A stretch of DNA of 61,204 bases from CAYPIE01 sp964410665 (GCA_964410665.1 CAYPIE010000027.1:1-61204), one strand, 5' to 3'; numbered from the stretch's first letter, positions 25,801-34,695 are shown. Made by a program: numbers and translations. Notes: generated from the letters alone by a model not told the origin.

Positions 25801-26742
25801 GAAGTTCTTCGCGAGCGTGATGGTACGCCGTCGACGCCAATCATCATCTTCGAGGGGAACCTGCCAGCAGAACTCGCCAACAACACTGCCTTTCGCGAGC
25901 TTCTCGCCCGCCCGCGACCCACCTCCGAGCCCACGACCGGAACTGCCTGGCTCGGTGAGCCGGTCGCGATCAAGCCTCCCACGGCCGCCAGTTTTCGACC
26001 GATGACCGCGAGCAACCTGCTCATCATCGGCCAGCATGAAGAGGCCGCTCGAGCCATGCTGATGTGTGCTCTACTTGGATTGGCTGCCCAGCAACCGGCG
26101 AACGGAACCCCCAGCTTCTATCTACTCGATGGCACCCCGGCAGACGAACCGTATGCCGCAATGCTTCGGGAGCTGTCCGAACGACTCGGTGACCTCTGTC
26201 AGTGGCTCGAGCGACCGCAGCTGGGCGACGGGCTGAGCCGTCTCGTCGACGAACTCAAGCTGCGGCAAGAGGACCCCCACCGATCGCGAATACCCCGCTA
26301 TTTGTTGATCCACGGCATGCATCAATTCCGTGATCTCCGCAAAGCCGAAGACGATTTTGGCTTCGGTCGGCGTGATGAGTCACGCAAGAGTAGCCCAAGC
26401 GAGCTCCTACTCAACCTGGTTCGGGAAGGACCGATCGTCGGTATGCACAGCTGGCTCTGGTGCGATTCCCTCACCAACACCATGCGGTCGATTGACCGGC
26501 CCACTCTGCGCGAATTCAGCATGCGCGTCCTATTTCAGATGAGTGCTGCAGATTCCAGTCACCTAATCGACACACCTATGGCGGCTCGACTCGGCCGGCA
26601 CCGTGCTCTCTTCCACCACGAAGACCAGGGCCGCTTAGAAAAATTCCGTCCCTACGATCTACCGGGCAAACGTTGGCTCGAGGAAGTTCTCCGCCAGCTG
26701 AAGCCTGATCATCAGCAGGTTTATGGTGGCCACAGCACGTGA
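22879..26742 (+). CDS. Membrane FtsK/SpoIIIE-type ATPase, EccC/EssC-like, three tandem domains
   Basis: 1287 residues. Residues 15-190 are coiled coil. Two membrane segments at about 211-233 and 241-262 form a hairpin, and a second coiled coil runs to about 430. Three P-loop-like domains follow. The first (about 450-690) has a degenerate Walker A (KASGLGQR). The second is intact, with Walker A GKTGSGKST at 749-757, the LIDFKKGVEF strand (compare DFKGG in EccC/EssC), Walker B ILLIVDE at 852-858 and a GSQTLGG sensor region. The third (about 1030-1287) has lost its P-loop (LLIIGQHEEAA). Three FtsK modules after a membrane hairpin is the EccC/EssC plan of type VII secretion. It is coupled to two WXG-like genes. 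DNA translocation (FtsK) or conflict ATPases are the alternatives, but no gamma domain is present. Confidence 0.82.
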   Translation: MMAQARLYPRQREALMSWSRLRADRETTIASLQSSYGEQTQSAEREWKRQHKKLTSERDEELNRLDSDWQQSAAELQRWDQETEERIHQQDNQDRAKLQQTYLEEREALATALQDTRWTLDSLLEAGRKEAEGERDRFLRQLRQVRKRSETIWTSVQPAFEKVNLVLEDPEEESKVSHELPESPKAEDLEEALAGAETLRRDLMRQMLLRCIALPVVLTMLLVMTVSGAIVGQLAGGNWRWIVAGGVSGLCVGLVLHFLVRALARQQTSTIAEQLRDNLARTLVFADALDRVGQEACDRQIAALTHRHQVQLEEARRQQQPVSAQIDYRQEIALEQLDTRYQDQLASHRREADQRRAQMESRSREQRTERAQYHQARLDQAEQHYRRRMDEATALRDHGLQALEQRWSTGLSELRHSFTEFTTFALEQFPSWQRVDGEQLPERTQVPAGIAFGELALMDGHFAQEGLPLFFPFPDQGAVLLKASGLGQRVAIPTMQAMMLRLLTALPPGKVRFTIIDPVGLGENFASFMHLADFDELLVNHRIWTEPSQIEQRLTDLTEHMETVIQKYLRNQYRDIDDYNRAAGEVAEPYRVLVIAHFPVNFTQDAARRLVSILNSGPACGVFTLIHVDPKQPLPRDFRLAELEQHAWNFLWKEDHFESREAPFSEFAITLEPPPPPDRLAAIVQTIGERSKDARRVEVPFAYVCPEQAQIWQSDSRHGIRVPIGRAGATRRQYLALGQGTAQHALIAGKTGSGKSTLLHALITSLSLHYAPDEVELYLIDFKKGVEFKAYANQHLPHARVVAIESEREFGISVLQRLDVELRERGDRFRAAGVNDIADFRDRFPEERCPRILLIVDEFQEFFVEDDRQSQEAALLLDRLVRQGRAFGLHVLLGSQTLGGAYSLARSTIDQMGIRIALQCSEADAQLILNKDNSAARLLTRPGEAIYNDANGAIEGNDLFQVVWLDDATRQQALEVLRERDGTPSTPIIIFEGNLPAELANNTAFRELLARPRPTSEPTTGTAWLGEPVAIKPPTAASFRPMTASNLLIIGQHEEAARAMLMCALLGLAAQQPANGTPSFYLLDGTPADEPYAAMLRELSERLGDLCQWLERPQLGDGLSRLVDELKLRQEDPHRSRIPRYLLIHGMHQFRDLRKAEDDFGFGRRDESRKSSPSELLLNLVREGPIVGMHSWLWCDSLTNTMRSIDRPTLREFSMRVLFQMSAADSSHLIDTPMAARLGRHRALFHHEDQGRLEKFRPYDLPGKRWLEEVLRQLKPDHQQVYGGHST

Positions 26743-27871
26743 TTCCGTGCACGTGATCCTCAAGGGGGTCATGTCTCTCGATGGCTACATCGACGATGTA
26801 AGCCCACAGCGCTTGGTGCTGTCGAGTCCTGAAGACCTGGACCGACTGGATCAATTACGTGCTGAATGTGATGCCATTTTGGTCGGCGGCAATACTCTAC
26901 GCCAGGATAACCCCCGGCTGCTCATTCGTTCGCAAGCTCGGATTCGGGCTCGGTTACAACAGGGCTTGCCACCTCATCCATGCAAGATGACCCTCACCCG
27001 CTCAGGGCAGCTGCCCACAGACGCGCGTTTTTTTCGCGATGGCCAGGGGAAAAAGTTCATCTTCTGCAACCCCGAACGGGCCTCTACGCTGCGGCAACGA
27101 TTTGGTTCCCTCGCCACCATTCAGGTGCTCGATCCTGCCCTGCCCGATCTCGCAGGTCTGATCCCAGCTCTCACCCAACTCGGGATTCGACGGCTGCTTG
27201 TCGAGGGTGGGACGACTCTGGCCACTTCCCTGCTGGAAACCGACCTGGTCGATGAGTTGCAGGTGACGGTGGCTCCGTTTCTATTGGGTCAGGAACAGGC
27301 GCCAAGGCTGGTGGCGAGCGGGCGATTTATCGATGGCCCAAAACATCCATTGACCCTGGCCCGGATCCGTCCAGTGGGCCACTTGGTCGAGCTCACCTAC
27401 CTCAGAAATGCGAGTGACACCGAACGCTGGCTGGTGCAGGCCATTCAACTGGCCGACCGTTGTCCACCTTCGGAAAGAGCCTTTGCTGTGGGGGCAGTCC
27501 TGGTCAATGCCGCAGATGAGCTCCTGGCCACCGGCTACAGCCGTGAACGCGATCCGAGTGAGCACGCCGAAGAAGCCGCCCTAGCCAAGGTCCAGTCGTC
27601 CGGCCAAAACTGCCACGCCGCCACTCTGTACAGCTCATTGGAACCGTGCGGCCAACGCCTATCTGGGAAGCCGTCCTGCGTCAAGCGCATCCTGGATGCC
27701 GGGATTCGACGAGTGGTGTTTGCCTGGCGCGAGCCCCCGATATTTGTCCCAGGGACCGGTGCCGAACAACTGTGCGGCAGAGGCATCGAGGTGGAGGAAC
27801 TCAGCCATCTTGCGCCGCTGGCCTGCGAAGCAAATCGCGATCTCTTGGAGCGTTACGGACGGTTAGGATGA
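26723..27871 (+). CDS. ribD: Riboflavin biosynthesis RibD-like bifunctional enzyme, reversed domain order
   Basis: 382 residues. Residues 8-228 are the pyrimidine reductase (RibD C-terminal / DHFR-like) domain: VMSLDGYIDD, LVGGNTLRQDNP and LLVEGGTTLATSL. Residues 233-382 are the cytidine-deaminase-fold pyrimidine deaminase, with zinc ligands H281-A-E283 and P308-C309...C319. E. coli RibD has deaminase first and reductase second, so the order here is swapped; comparable fusions are known in some actinobacteria and planctomycetes. The enzyme would convert the diamino-pyrimidine product of GTP cyclohydrolase II to the ribityl precursor of lumazine. The start overlaps the 3' end of the ATPase gene by 20 bp, implying co-transcription. 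No FMN riboswitch is seen. Confidence 0.85.
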   Translation: MVATARDSVHVILKGVMSLDGYIDDVSPQRLVLSSPEDLDRLDQLRAECDAILVGGNTLRQDNPRLLIRSQARIRARLQQGLPPHPCKMTLTRSGQLPTDARFFRDGQGKKFIFCNPERASTLRQRFGSLATIQVLDPALPDLAGLIPALTQLGIRRLLVEGGTTLATSLLETDLVDELQVTVAPFLLGQEQAPRLVASGRFIDGPKHPLTLARIRPVGHLVELTYLRNASDTERWLVQAIQLADRCPPSERAFAVGAVLVNAADELLATGYSRERDPSEHAEEAALAKVQSSGQNCHAATLYSSLEPCGQRLSGKPSCVKRILDAGIRRVVFAWREPPIFVPGTGAEQLCGRGIEVEELSHLAPLACEANRDLLERYGRLG

Positions 27872-27933
27872 ACTCGGCTTGCCTTCGCAGCAAGGTCCAC
27901 AAAGTCTATGAGCAAGCGATCGCATCGGATCGC

Positions 27934-29313
27934 TTACGAGCCATTCATGTTGCCATTTAACAGGCGCACTTCGACATCATTGCCCTGAATATGATGCAAT
28001 AGCTGTCGTGGTAAGTAACAGCGTAAGCAAACCCGGTCATCTTCTTGGTACTGCTGGTTATAGATTTCGGCGTGAGCGCTCAAGTAGGACAGGATCCGCC
28101 CATTCGCAGCATTGGTGATGATCTCGGCGTCGGCGAAGTCGGAGCTGAGCATCTCAATCACGGCCTCGCGAAGTTCTTCGAGGCCTTCGCCCGTGTAAGC
28201 ACTAATCGCCACGGAATGTGGATGCAGGTGTCGCAACACATCGAGGTTTGAGCGATCGACGATTCGATCGACTTTGTTGAGCACGAGCAAGGTCGGCTTC
28301 CCAGCACAGTCGAGCTCTTCGAGCACACTGCGCACGGCACGGATGTGCTCTTCAACAAGGGGGTCGCTTGCATCGACCACGTGTAACAGCAGCCGAGCCT
28401 GTCGAGCTTCTTCGAGGGTTGCTTCAAACGAAGCCACCAAGTGGTGCGGCAAATTGCGGATGAAGCCGACCGTATCACTCAACAGTACGCGGCCAAAGTC
28501 CTTGATATGCCATTGCCGGGTGCGCGTTTCGAGGGTCGAAAACAGTTTGTCGGCGACAAACACCCCAGATTGGGTCAGGGTATTCATCAAATGACTTTTG
28601 CCAGCATTAGTATAACCGACCAGGGAAACCGTGTACTCAGAGCGTCGACTCCGGACCTCACGTTCTTTGCGTGCCTGGACCTCAGTCAAACGATGCTTGA
28701 GGTCGCGGATGCGATAGGAGACCAGCCGGCGGTCTTCTTCCAGCTGGGTTTCACCCGGCCCACGTAGTCCGATGCCACCTTTATACCGAGACAAGTGAGT
28801 CCACATGCGTTTAAGTCGAGGGAGCGAATATTCGAGTTGGGCCAGCTCCACCTGTAAACGTGCCTCGACCGAACGAGCTCGGGTGGCAAAAATATCCAGG
28901 ATCAGTTCACTGCGATCGATGACCTTGACCCCGGTCGCCTTTTCGAGATTGCGGACCTGGCCAGGAGTCAAATCGTTGTCAAAAATCACCGCATCCGCGC
29001 TGTACACCGTGACACATTGCTGAAGTTCCGCCAACTTTCCTTTGCCGATGTAGGTATTGATCTGAATGTCCTGGCGGCGCTGCGTGATCTCGCCGACAAT
29101 CTCCGCTCCGGCGGTGGTGGCCAGACCACGAAGTTCCTCAAGGGGATCAGCAGTGATCCAGGGCCGATCCGGTAAGGAGACACTGACCAGGACGGCGCGC
29201 TCCGCGCCAACCGACAAATCCTGTCGCGATGCGTTCAGTGCGTGCTTAATTGCTAAAGCTCCTGCGAATGGTTCGCGGATCCTTCGTTCGTGGCGACATT
29301 CGAAGTCGCACAT
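27934..29313 (-). CDS. hflX: Ribosome-associated GTPase HflX
   Basis: A 459-residue cytosolic GTPase. The N-terminal HflX domain shows TYIGKGKLAEL, DNDLTPGQVRNLE and KVIDRSELILDIFA. The helical linker has RYKGGIGLRGPGETQLEEDRR. The G domain carries G1 GYTNAGKS, G3 DTVGFI, G4 LNKVD and G5 ISAYTGEG. The protein splits or rescues stalled 70S ribosomes in other bacteria, especially in heat stress. The first ATG at 29313 lies immediately after an AAGGGG stretch, closer than usual for a ribosome binding site. The first 35 residues are not conserved, so the real start may be internal. Convergent with ribD, 62 bp apart. Confidence 0.93.
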   Translation of the reverse strand: MCDFECRHERRIREPFAGALAIKHALNASRQDLSVGAERAVLVSVSLPDRPWITADPLEELRGLATTAGAEIVGEITQRRQDIQINTYIGKGKLAELQQCVTVYSADAVIFDNDLTPGQVRNLEKATGVKVIDRSELILDIFATRARSVEARLQVELAQLEYSLPRLKRMWTHLSRYKGGIGLRGPGETQLEEDRRLVSYRIRDLKHRLTEVQARKEREVRSRRSEYTVSLVGYTNAGKSHLMNTLTQSGVFVADKLFSTLETRTRQWHIKDFGRVLLSDTVGFIRNLPHHLVASFEATLEEARQARLLLHVVDASDPLVEEHIRAVRSVLEELDCAGKPTLLVLNKVDRIVDRSNLDVLRHLHPHSVAISAYTGEGLEELREAVIEMLSSDFADAEIITNAANGRILSYLSAHAEIYNQQYQEDDRVCLRCYLPRQLLHHIQGNDVEVRLLNGNMNGS

Positions 29314-29383
29314 TCCCCTTCTCGCATTATAAACAGCAGCTTGTCAAGAAGCGGCTTCGAGATCGGGAATCTGAGCAACCACA

Positions 29384-29417
29384 AACGCCCTGCGAACCAG
29401 GAGGTCCACAGGGCGTT
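29384..29417 (-). terminator. Terminator hairpin after the VWA-protein gene
   Basis: A perfect 9-bp stem, AACGCCCTG paired with CAGGGCGTT across a 16-nt loop, lies about 40 bp after the stop at 29456. On the minus strand the stem is followed by a T-rich stretch (TTTGTGGTT), consistent with Rho-independent termination. Confidence 0.6.
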
Positions 29418-29455
29418 GAAGGTTCACTCGATTGCGTTGGACGGGAAGCGATGGA

Positions 29456-32400
29456 TTATTCTGCTCCCGGGATCAAATCGAGTGGAACCTTCGGTCGTGC
29501 ATCAACCTCCACCGTTTGATAGATCGGCTTGAGCTCGACCTGAACTTTCGGTCCATTCGGCGTCATGACCGTTCGCGCCTCACCGGCCAGATCGGCGGCC
29601 CCACCGACCAGCGGAGCGATCCGGGAGCGTTCCTGCACCCCATCAATCAGTGGGCTCATGCGATTCCCGGGCAGCGCATCCCGCTGTTCGTAGATCGCTC
29701 CGGTCCCTCCAGACATCGCCAACGGCGAATCCCAGGTAACGGGATTGGACAGCATCTGGATGCGATTGATCAAGAGCTGGCTGCGATCCTTGGGCTGTTC
29801 CTTGTTCACCAGCAAACTTGATAGTGGCGGTAAGGTGGCCAGATCAGTACGCCGTCCCTGACCCAGCTGAATGTTGACGATCAGCTCGTCCTTGCCCGCG
29901 AAGCGGAGGGTGTGGAATTCCTGGGATTGATGATCGGTTCCCTGATGCTTGATGACATGCAGTCGGGCCTTATCCCCAAGAGTCCGGCCAAATATTCGGC
30001 GAATCTTCACCTGATAGGTTCCGCTAAAGGCATTCGCCGCGGTATACGTTTCCGACTGGTGATCCCGCTTCTGAGAGAGATCGTCGCCATGCAACACGCC
30101 GCCGCCTTGCGATTGAGGAGCATACACCGAACAGGTCGTGCTAATCGGATCGAGAACTTCCAGGTCGAGATCCGCAATCCCGGACCATTCGAGGTCAACA
30201 ATCAGGTCGCGTTGCCGTTCGCGATCCACGATCTCTTGCAAGCGCTTGAGATCCCCTGGGCGATTGGCTTGACGCAGTCGCTTTTCGAGGAGGCGAAGTT
30301 GTTCTTTGGCGTCCCCGTGATAGGTCGCATTATCGATGGCCCAATCCCGTCCCAATAGATTGCCTGCGGCCCAGGCGACGGCATCGGTATCAACCCCATC
30401 GGCTTTACCCGCGTAGACCAGTGCGTTGGCGTAGGCATCTGGCAGATTGGGTTCCAGCTGAGTTGCTTGCTGACAGAAGGCAATGGCCTGTTCATGCTGA
30501 TTCAGATCTGCCAGGGCCTTCGACGCCTGCAGATAGGCTTCCGGACTCAATGGGGCCACATCGATGATCGACACATTGGCGCGTTCGATCTCCTCGGGGT
30601 TGGCCTGACTCAGCTCCAAAGCCAATGCTAGCGAGTCATGCACCCAGGGGTTGGTCACCACCCCTTCCCGCAGGGCTGCCTTGATCAGTTCCCCAGCGTG
30701 GGCCATTTCCTCGGCGCGTGCTAGCAGATCCGCAGCATCGATCACCATCCGTGGAAGATCCGGCGTGACCTCGGCCCGTTCATCAATGAACTTTGTCCAG
30801 AGCTTGGCCGGGTCTTTCTCCTCCAGCGGCCCGGCTGCTTGGGCAATTGCCACTGGGTCGCGTTGCGGCACATCCACGTTCGCGGCCAAACGCGGTGGAT
30901 TCCCGTTGAGTCGCTGGCCTGGCAGCCCCGGCAGCTTGGGATTCGCTTGACCGAGCGCCCCAAGTCCCGGGATGCCCGCCGGAAGGCCAGGATCGGTACG
31001 ACGGGTCGGGCGTTCCAGCGGGGAATAGCGTCGCGAGAAACCACGCACCACCAACGCATTTGCCGGCGGATAGAAACCAATGGTATTCAATTGCTCACGC
31101 GGTGCCGACGGTTCCGCGGCCGGGTCGGTGAGCGGATCAGGGTTTGCATTGAGGGTTCCCGCGGCACCTTGAATGTCCCAGAAGCCTGGCTCGACCACCT
31201 GGGTAATCAGTGCAATCAACAGGTCTTGTGTGGTCCCTCCTTGCAAACCAAATTGGCCGCCGAGGTTCCCAAATTGCCCCTGTTGACCACCACCAAAACC
31301 GGTCAAGCCACCGCCAAAGCCTTGGTTGACCTGGCCGCCACCGCCCTGGAAAGGCCCAGCGCCGAAGCCGGCGTTGCCACCTTGGAGGCCGCCACCGGCA
31401 ATGCCGACGGCTCCCAGACCGCCCGGACCGCCGAAGCCAGCGATTCCGCCGATACCCCCACCACCGAGCGCAGCAGCGCCAAAGCCGCCCACACCCGCAA
31501 TATTGAAGCCGCCACCAAAGCCGGCATTGCCGACGAAGTTAAAGCCTGTGAATCCCAGCAAGCCTTGACCAAGAATGGTCAGTGACGAGCCGAGCAGCTG
31601 CAGGTTCTGGAACAGGCTTTGCTGGTTGACCGCCTGGGGAATCGGGAAAACAAGGTCCGCCACCGGAAACACGCGTAGGACTTTGTCGGTGTAGGCGGTC
31701 TTGGCGGGCACAATGTCAATGTAGTCGCGACGGACTTGATACACTGCTCCGATCGGGTCGAGCATCAAGCGGAGGGCGGTGGCCAGAGAGACGTTGTTGA
31801 GAACTGGAAGGTTGACCGGCTTATCCAGGATTCGCTCGCCCGGATTGGCCGCCTCAAAGGCCGCCTCGTCGATCAGAATCGTGGCACCGACCCGCTGGCT
31901 GATGAGATCCAACGCCGCACTGAGAGGCACACCTTCGACGGCCTGTTGGTTGGTGAAGGGTGCATCCAGCAAATTGCGAAGCCGTAATGTTTCAGGTTTC
32001 TCCGGCTCGCCCAGGCCGGCCACATCGTAGCCCTTCCGCGTAAGCGACAATTCCCGCCAAACGGTGGCCGGTGGGAAGTGCACCGGCGGCTCATCTGGGT
32101 AAGGAACGTGCGATTTCTCTACCTGGAGCATGGTCAGTAGAAAACGTTCCTCACGCAACCGCTTCAGCTCGCGGATCTCACGGAGGTTGGTCGCGGTGAG
32201 GCCGATGATGTAGCTCGCGGTCGTCTCAATAGGAACATTGTAGCCTTCGCTAATGGCTTCCTGCTGCATGATTAACGCTTCTCGATATGCTTCTTCATAC
32301 CGTGCCTGGTTCATCAAGGTACGGAAGGCACGAATGCGCTCCCGCAGGCGTTCTTGGAGAGCGACGCGTCGATCTTCGCGCGCCAGCCGCTCCCGCGCCC

Positions 32401-34153
32401 GGGCAATCCGCTCCCGTTCGGTGGCCTGCTGTTGCTTGATCAACGCACCCCGCGTGACGACGTCGCGCAGCAACACCTCCATCTGCGTGCCAAGCGTTTG
32501 CTTGAGTTCATCCCGAAGGGCTGGGTTTTCACGAATCGAGTTGATCTGGCGTTTCAGCAGATCCTGAGCCCCATCCGGGTCGCCCTCGCGCAACAACTGA
32601 CGCGCCCGTTCAATGGTCTCTTCGACGACCAATTGGGTCTGTTGTTCTAGAACACTTCGACGTGCCTGCTCCTGCTGCAGTAGGTCATCCGGATTGGTCC
32701 CCAAGGCGGGTTCACTCGGTTGTCCCGGAGGGAAGCCTTCTTGGAGCGCTACCCGGATGGTCTCCGCTTGGCTTTTGCCTTTGCCAATCTGCACTCGTTC
32801 GCCAGAATCCTGTGCCTGCTCGAGGAGCTGCTGCTTGGTCAACACACCTTGTTGAAGTTTATCGACCACCTCCAGGCCCAGTTTAGCCTCGACATCGGTT
32901 GTATCGAGCACCTTGGCTGCTTGATACAAACGCTTGGCGACCGGAAGGTTGTTGTCCTGAACGGCCCAGTGGGCTTGTGAGAGCAAGTCATTCTTTGCCA
33001 AACGGCACTGCTCGTAGGCCAGAGCAAGGGTCCGATCGGCACGTAACAAGGCAGGTGCCTCGGGATGCTTGGCCTGCGACCATTGATCGATCATGGTCAC
33101 CAAGAAATAGTTATCGAGTTCAGAACTTGGCACCGTTTCCTGGAAGTTGACGGTAACGGCTTTACCCAGCACAGTGCCTTCGATCGTGCCGGAAAGAGTC
33201 GCTGGCTTCGCGTTGAACGTACCCAGAATCAACGTGGGAGCATCGGCTCGTAAGGGGGGGAGCTTGGTCGGATAACTCTGCTCGACGCCTTCCGGTAAAT
33301 TCAGCTTGGTTGGGAAAAGAACCGGAACCTCCAACGCGGAATTGAAGTCTTTGACCAGGGCTGCCACGCGCTTCTCAGCAGGCAAGTGAGCCGGCACCCG
33401 CACCACACTGCCGCCGGTGGCGGTCACCAGATGGTTGAGGGTCTGGGTCTGAATCGAGGGTCCCAGCGGGACAGGATAAAAGGCGACCAGATTACGATTC
33501 AACTCTGCAGACACTTCCAGGCGATCTTTGGTTTTGAGAGGATTGTAGGCACTTTCGGCATCGCCCAAAAAGAGCAGCACTTGTTGACGCGAGAGTCGTG
33601 GCACAAATGCCTTGATCGCCTGGCGGAGACCGTGTTGAAGGTCGGTTGCTCCGGAGGGATACTCATGGGTTCGTAAGGTCTCCAACGCCGTGGCAATCTC
33701 GGGTGAGGTAGGTTTCTGAAAGCCATGGCTGAGATCCCGGGTAGCCTTGGGCGTGTTGACCGTCCACAAGCTAATGCGATCCAGTGGGGAAGCATCCTTG
33801 ATCACCGCTTCGGCGATGTTCTGTGCCATGGCATAGGGCTTGCCGGCCTGGCTCGCCGAGGTGTCCACCATAATCAAGATGTCGCGTGGTCGCGGTTTGA
33901 CCGGTGCAAGTTCGGGTTGGACTTGGAGAGCAAACAGGTGACTGCCATCCGACTTGGTGTAGGTCAAGACCGGTTGATCGCTGAACTTGGTGGCTTGCAC
34001 CATTGCTTGCAAGTTCTCGGAGAACGGCGGCGTGTTCTCCAGGGAACGGGATCGGCCCCGTTCGCTGTCCGCGTCGCCCCAGACGACGCAACTAATACAT
34101 GCGGCGATCCCAAGCAGGATCGTGCATTGCTGGAGTCTGCCGACAATAGTCAT
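29456..34153 (-). CDS. Exported VWA protein with STN-like and DUF2135-like regions and Gly-rich segment
   Basis: 1565 residues. The ATG at 34153 follows AAAGGGGAACGC, and the N-terminal hydrophobic segment (TILLGIAACISCVVWG) is a signal sequence, possibly lipidated. A von Willebrand A domain starts near 91 with MIDAS DTSAS at 97-101. Long Glu/Arg/Gln-rich helices occupy about 440-700. Residues about 730-815 (VPLSAALDLISQRVGATILIDE, then VSLATALRLMLDPIGAVY) resemble the STN/secretin N0 repeats of planctomycete proteins. A glycine-rich run fills about 860-980. TPR-like helices follow, then a DUF2135-like sandwich (DLIVDLEWSGIADLDLEVLDP) near 1350-1450. It probably sits in the envelope and binds partners through metal-dependent VWA contacts. 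Function unknown. Confidence 0.75.
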   Translation of the reverse strand: MTIVGRLQQCTILLGIAACISCVVWGDADSERGRSRSLENTPPFSENLQAMVQATKFSDQPVLTYTKSDGSHLFALQVQPELAPVKPRPRDILIMVDTSASQAGKPYAMAQNIAEAVIKDASPLDRISLWTVNTPKATRDLSHGFQKPTSPEIATALETLRTHEYPSGATDLQHGLRQAIKAFVPRLSRQQVLLFLGDAESAYNPLKTKDRLEVSAELNRNLVAFYPVPLGPSIQTQTLNHLVTATGGSVVRVPAHLPAEKRVAALVKDFNSALEVPVLFPTKLNLPEGVEQSYPTKLPPLRADAPTLILGTFNAKPATLSGTIEGTVLGKAVTVNFQETVPSSELDNYFLVTMIDQWSQAKHPEAPALLRADRTLALAYEQCRLAKNDLLSQAHWAVQDNNLPVAKRLYQAAKVLDTTDVEAKLGLEVVDKLQQGVLTKQQLLEQAQDSGERVQIGKGKSQAETIRVALQEGFPPGQPSEPALGTNPDDLLQQEQARRSVLEQQTQLVVEETIERARQLLREGDPDGAQDLLKRQINSIRENPALRDELKQTLGTQMEVLLRDVVTRGALIKQQQATERERIARARERLAREDRRVALQERLRERIRAFRTLMNQARYEEAYREALIMQQEAISEGYNVPIETTASYIIGLTATNLREIRELKRLREERFLLTMLQVEKSHVPYPDEPPVHFPPATVWRELSLTRKGYDVAGLGEPEKPETLRLRNLLDAPFTNQQAVEGVPLSAALDLISQRVGATILIDEAAFEAANPGERILDKPVNLPVLNNVSLATALRLMLDPIGAVYQVRRDYIDIVPAKTAYTDKVLRVFPVADLVFPIPQAVNQQSLFQNLQLLGSSLTILGQGLLGFTGFNFVGNAGFGGGFNIAGVGGFGAAALGGGGIGGIAGFGGPGGLGAVGIAGGGLQGGNAGFGAGPFQGGGGQVNQGFGGGLTGFGGGQQGQFGNLGGQFGLQGGTTQDLLIALITQVVEPGFWDIQGAAGTLNANPDPLTDPAAEPSAPREQLNTIGFYPPANALVVRGFSRRYSPLERPTRRTDPGLPAGIPGLGALGQANPKLPGLPGQRLNGNPPRLAANVDVPQRDPVAIAQAAGPLEEKDPAKLWTKFIDERAEVTPDLPRMVIDAADLLARAEEMAHAGELIKAALREGVVTNPWVHDSLALALELSQANPEEIERANVSIIDVAPLSPEAYLQASKALADLNQHEQAIAFCQQATQLEPNLPDAYANALVYAGKADGVDTDAVAWAAGNLLGRDWAIDNATYHGDAKEQLRLLEKRLRQANRPGDLKRLQEIVDRERQRDLIVDLEWSGIADLDLEVLDPISTTCSVYAPQSQGGGVLHGDDLSQKRDHQSETYTAANAFSGTYQVKIRRIFGRTLGDKARLHVIKHQGTDHQSQEFHTLRFAGKDELIVNIQLGQGRRTDLATLPPLSSLLVNKEQPKDRSQLLINRIQMLSNPVTWDSPLAMSGGTGAIYEQRDALPGNRMSPLIDGVQERSRIAPLVGGAADLAGEARTVMTPNGPKVQVELKPIYQTVEVDARPKVPLDLIPGAE

Positions 34154-34695
34154 GCGTTCCCCTTTCGAGTTGGGATGAGGTTGCAAGGGTATATGGTTCG
34201 GGGTGATCGCCATGGGTTGGGGGAGAATAATCTCCAATCGATGCGATGCAAGTGAGCAACCTGCACTGCGACCCTTAATTGTAAATGGCAGCCTTGACAC
34301 TGCCAGCGAGAATTTCCCGATCCACCCAGGTTCCAGCCGTACTTGCGCTCGGAAACACAAACGATTCCGACTCTAGCGATGTCGTCGATCCCACTTGGCG
34401 AGCGTGAGACGATCTTTCCTTGGCAGCAAAGTTTGCGCGACCCCGGGAGGTTCATCTGATTCAACCACGCCCAGACAAGTTTGTTGGCGCTACGGCACGG
34501 CTCGGGACGACCCTGCAACAATTCCATGCTAGGTTTGACTGTCTTGCGGTTCGTGTCAGATTCAATTGACTTGCCGCCAGCGCGAACTAGGCTGCATGCG
34601 AAGCGTTTTTCTGGATCTGCGTAAGAATCTGGCATGGCCAGAAGCCTTTCGCACACCTTGTTCCCGACGATGGGAGCCTCCAGAGGTCTGGATTC
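34154..34695. other. Divergent intergenic region, 542 bp
   Basis: Separates the divergent VWA-protein and coiled-coil genes, so promoters for both must be here. The only feature I can support is the AAAGGGG ribosome binding site of the VWA gene just after 34153. No convincing -35/-10 pair, RNA gene or frame with coding character was found; the open frames here look like noise. Confidence 0.4.

Noticed and set aside
31303..31572. Ala/Val/Ser-rich minus-strand and Pro-rich plus-strand frames in the Gly-rich part of the VWA gene
   Set aside because: Low-complexity Gly codons translate as Pro, Ala or Val in other frames; these are shadows.
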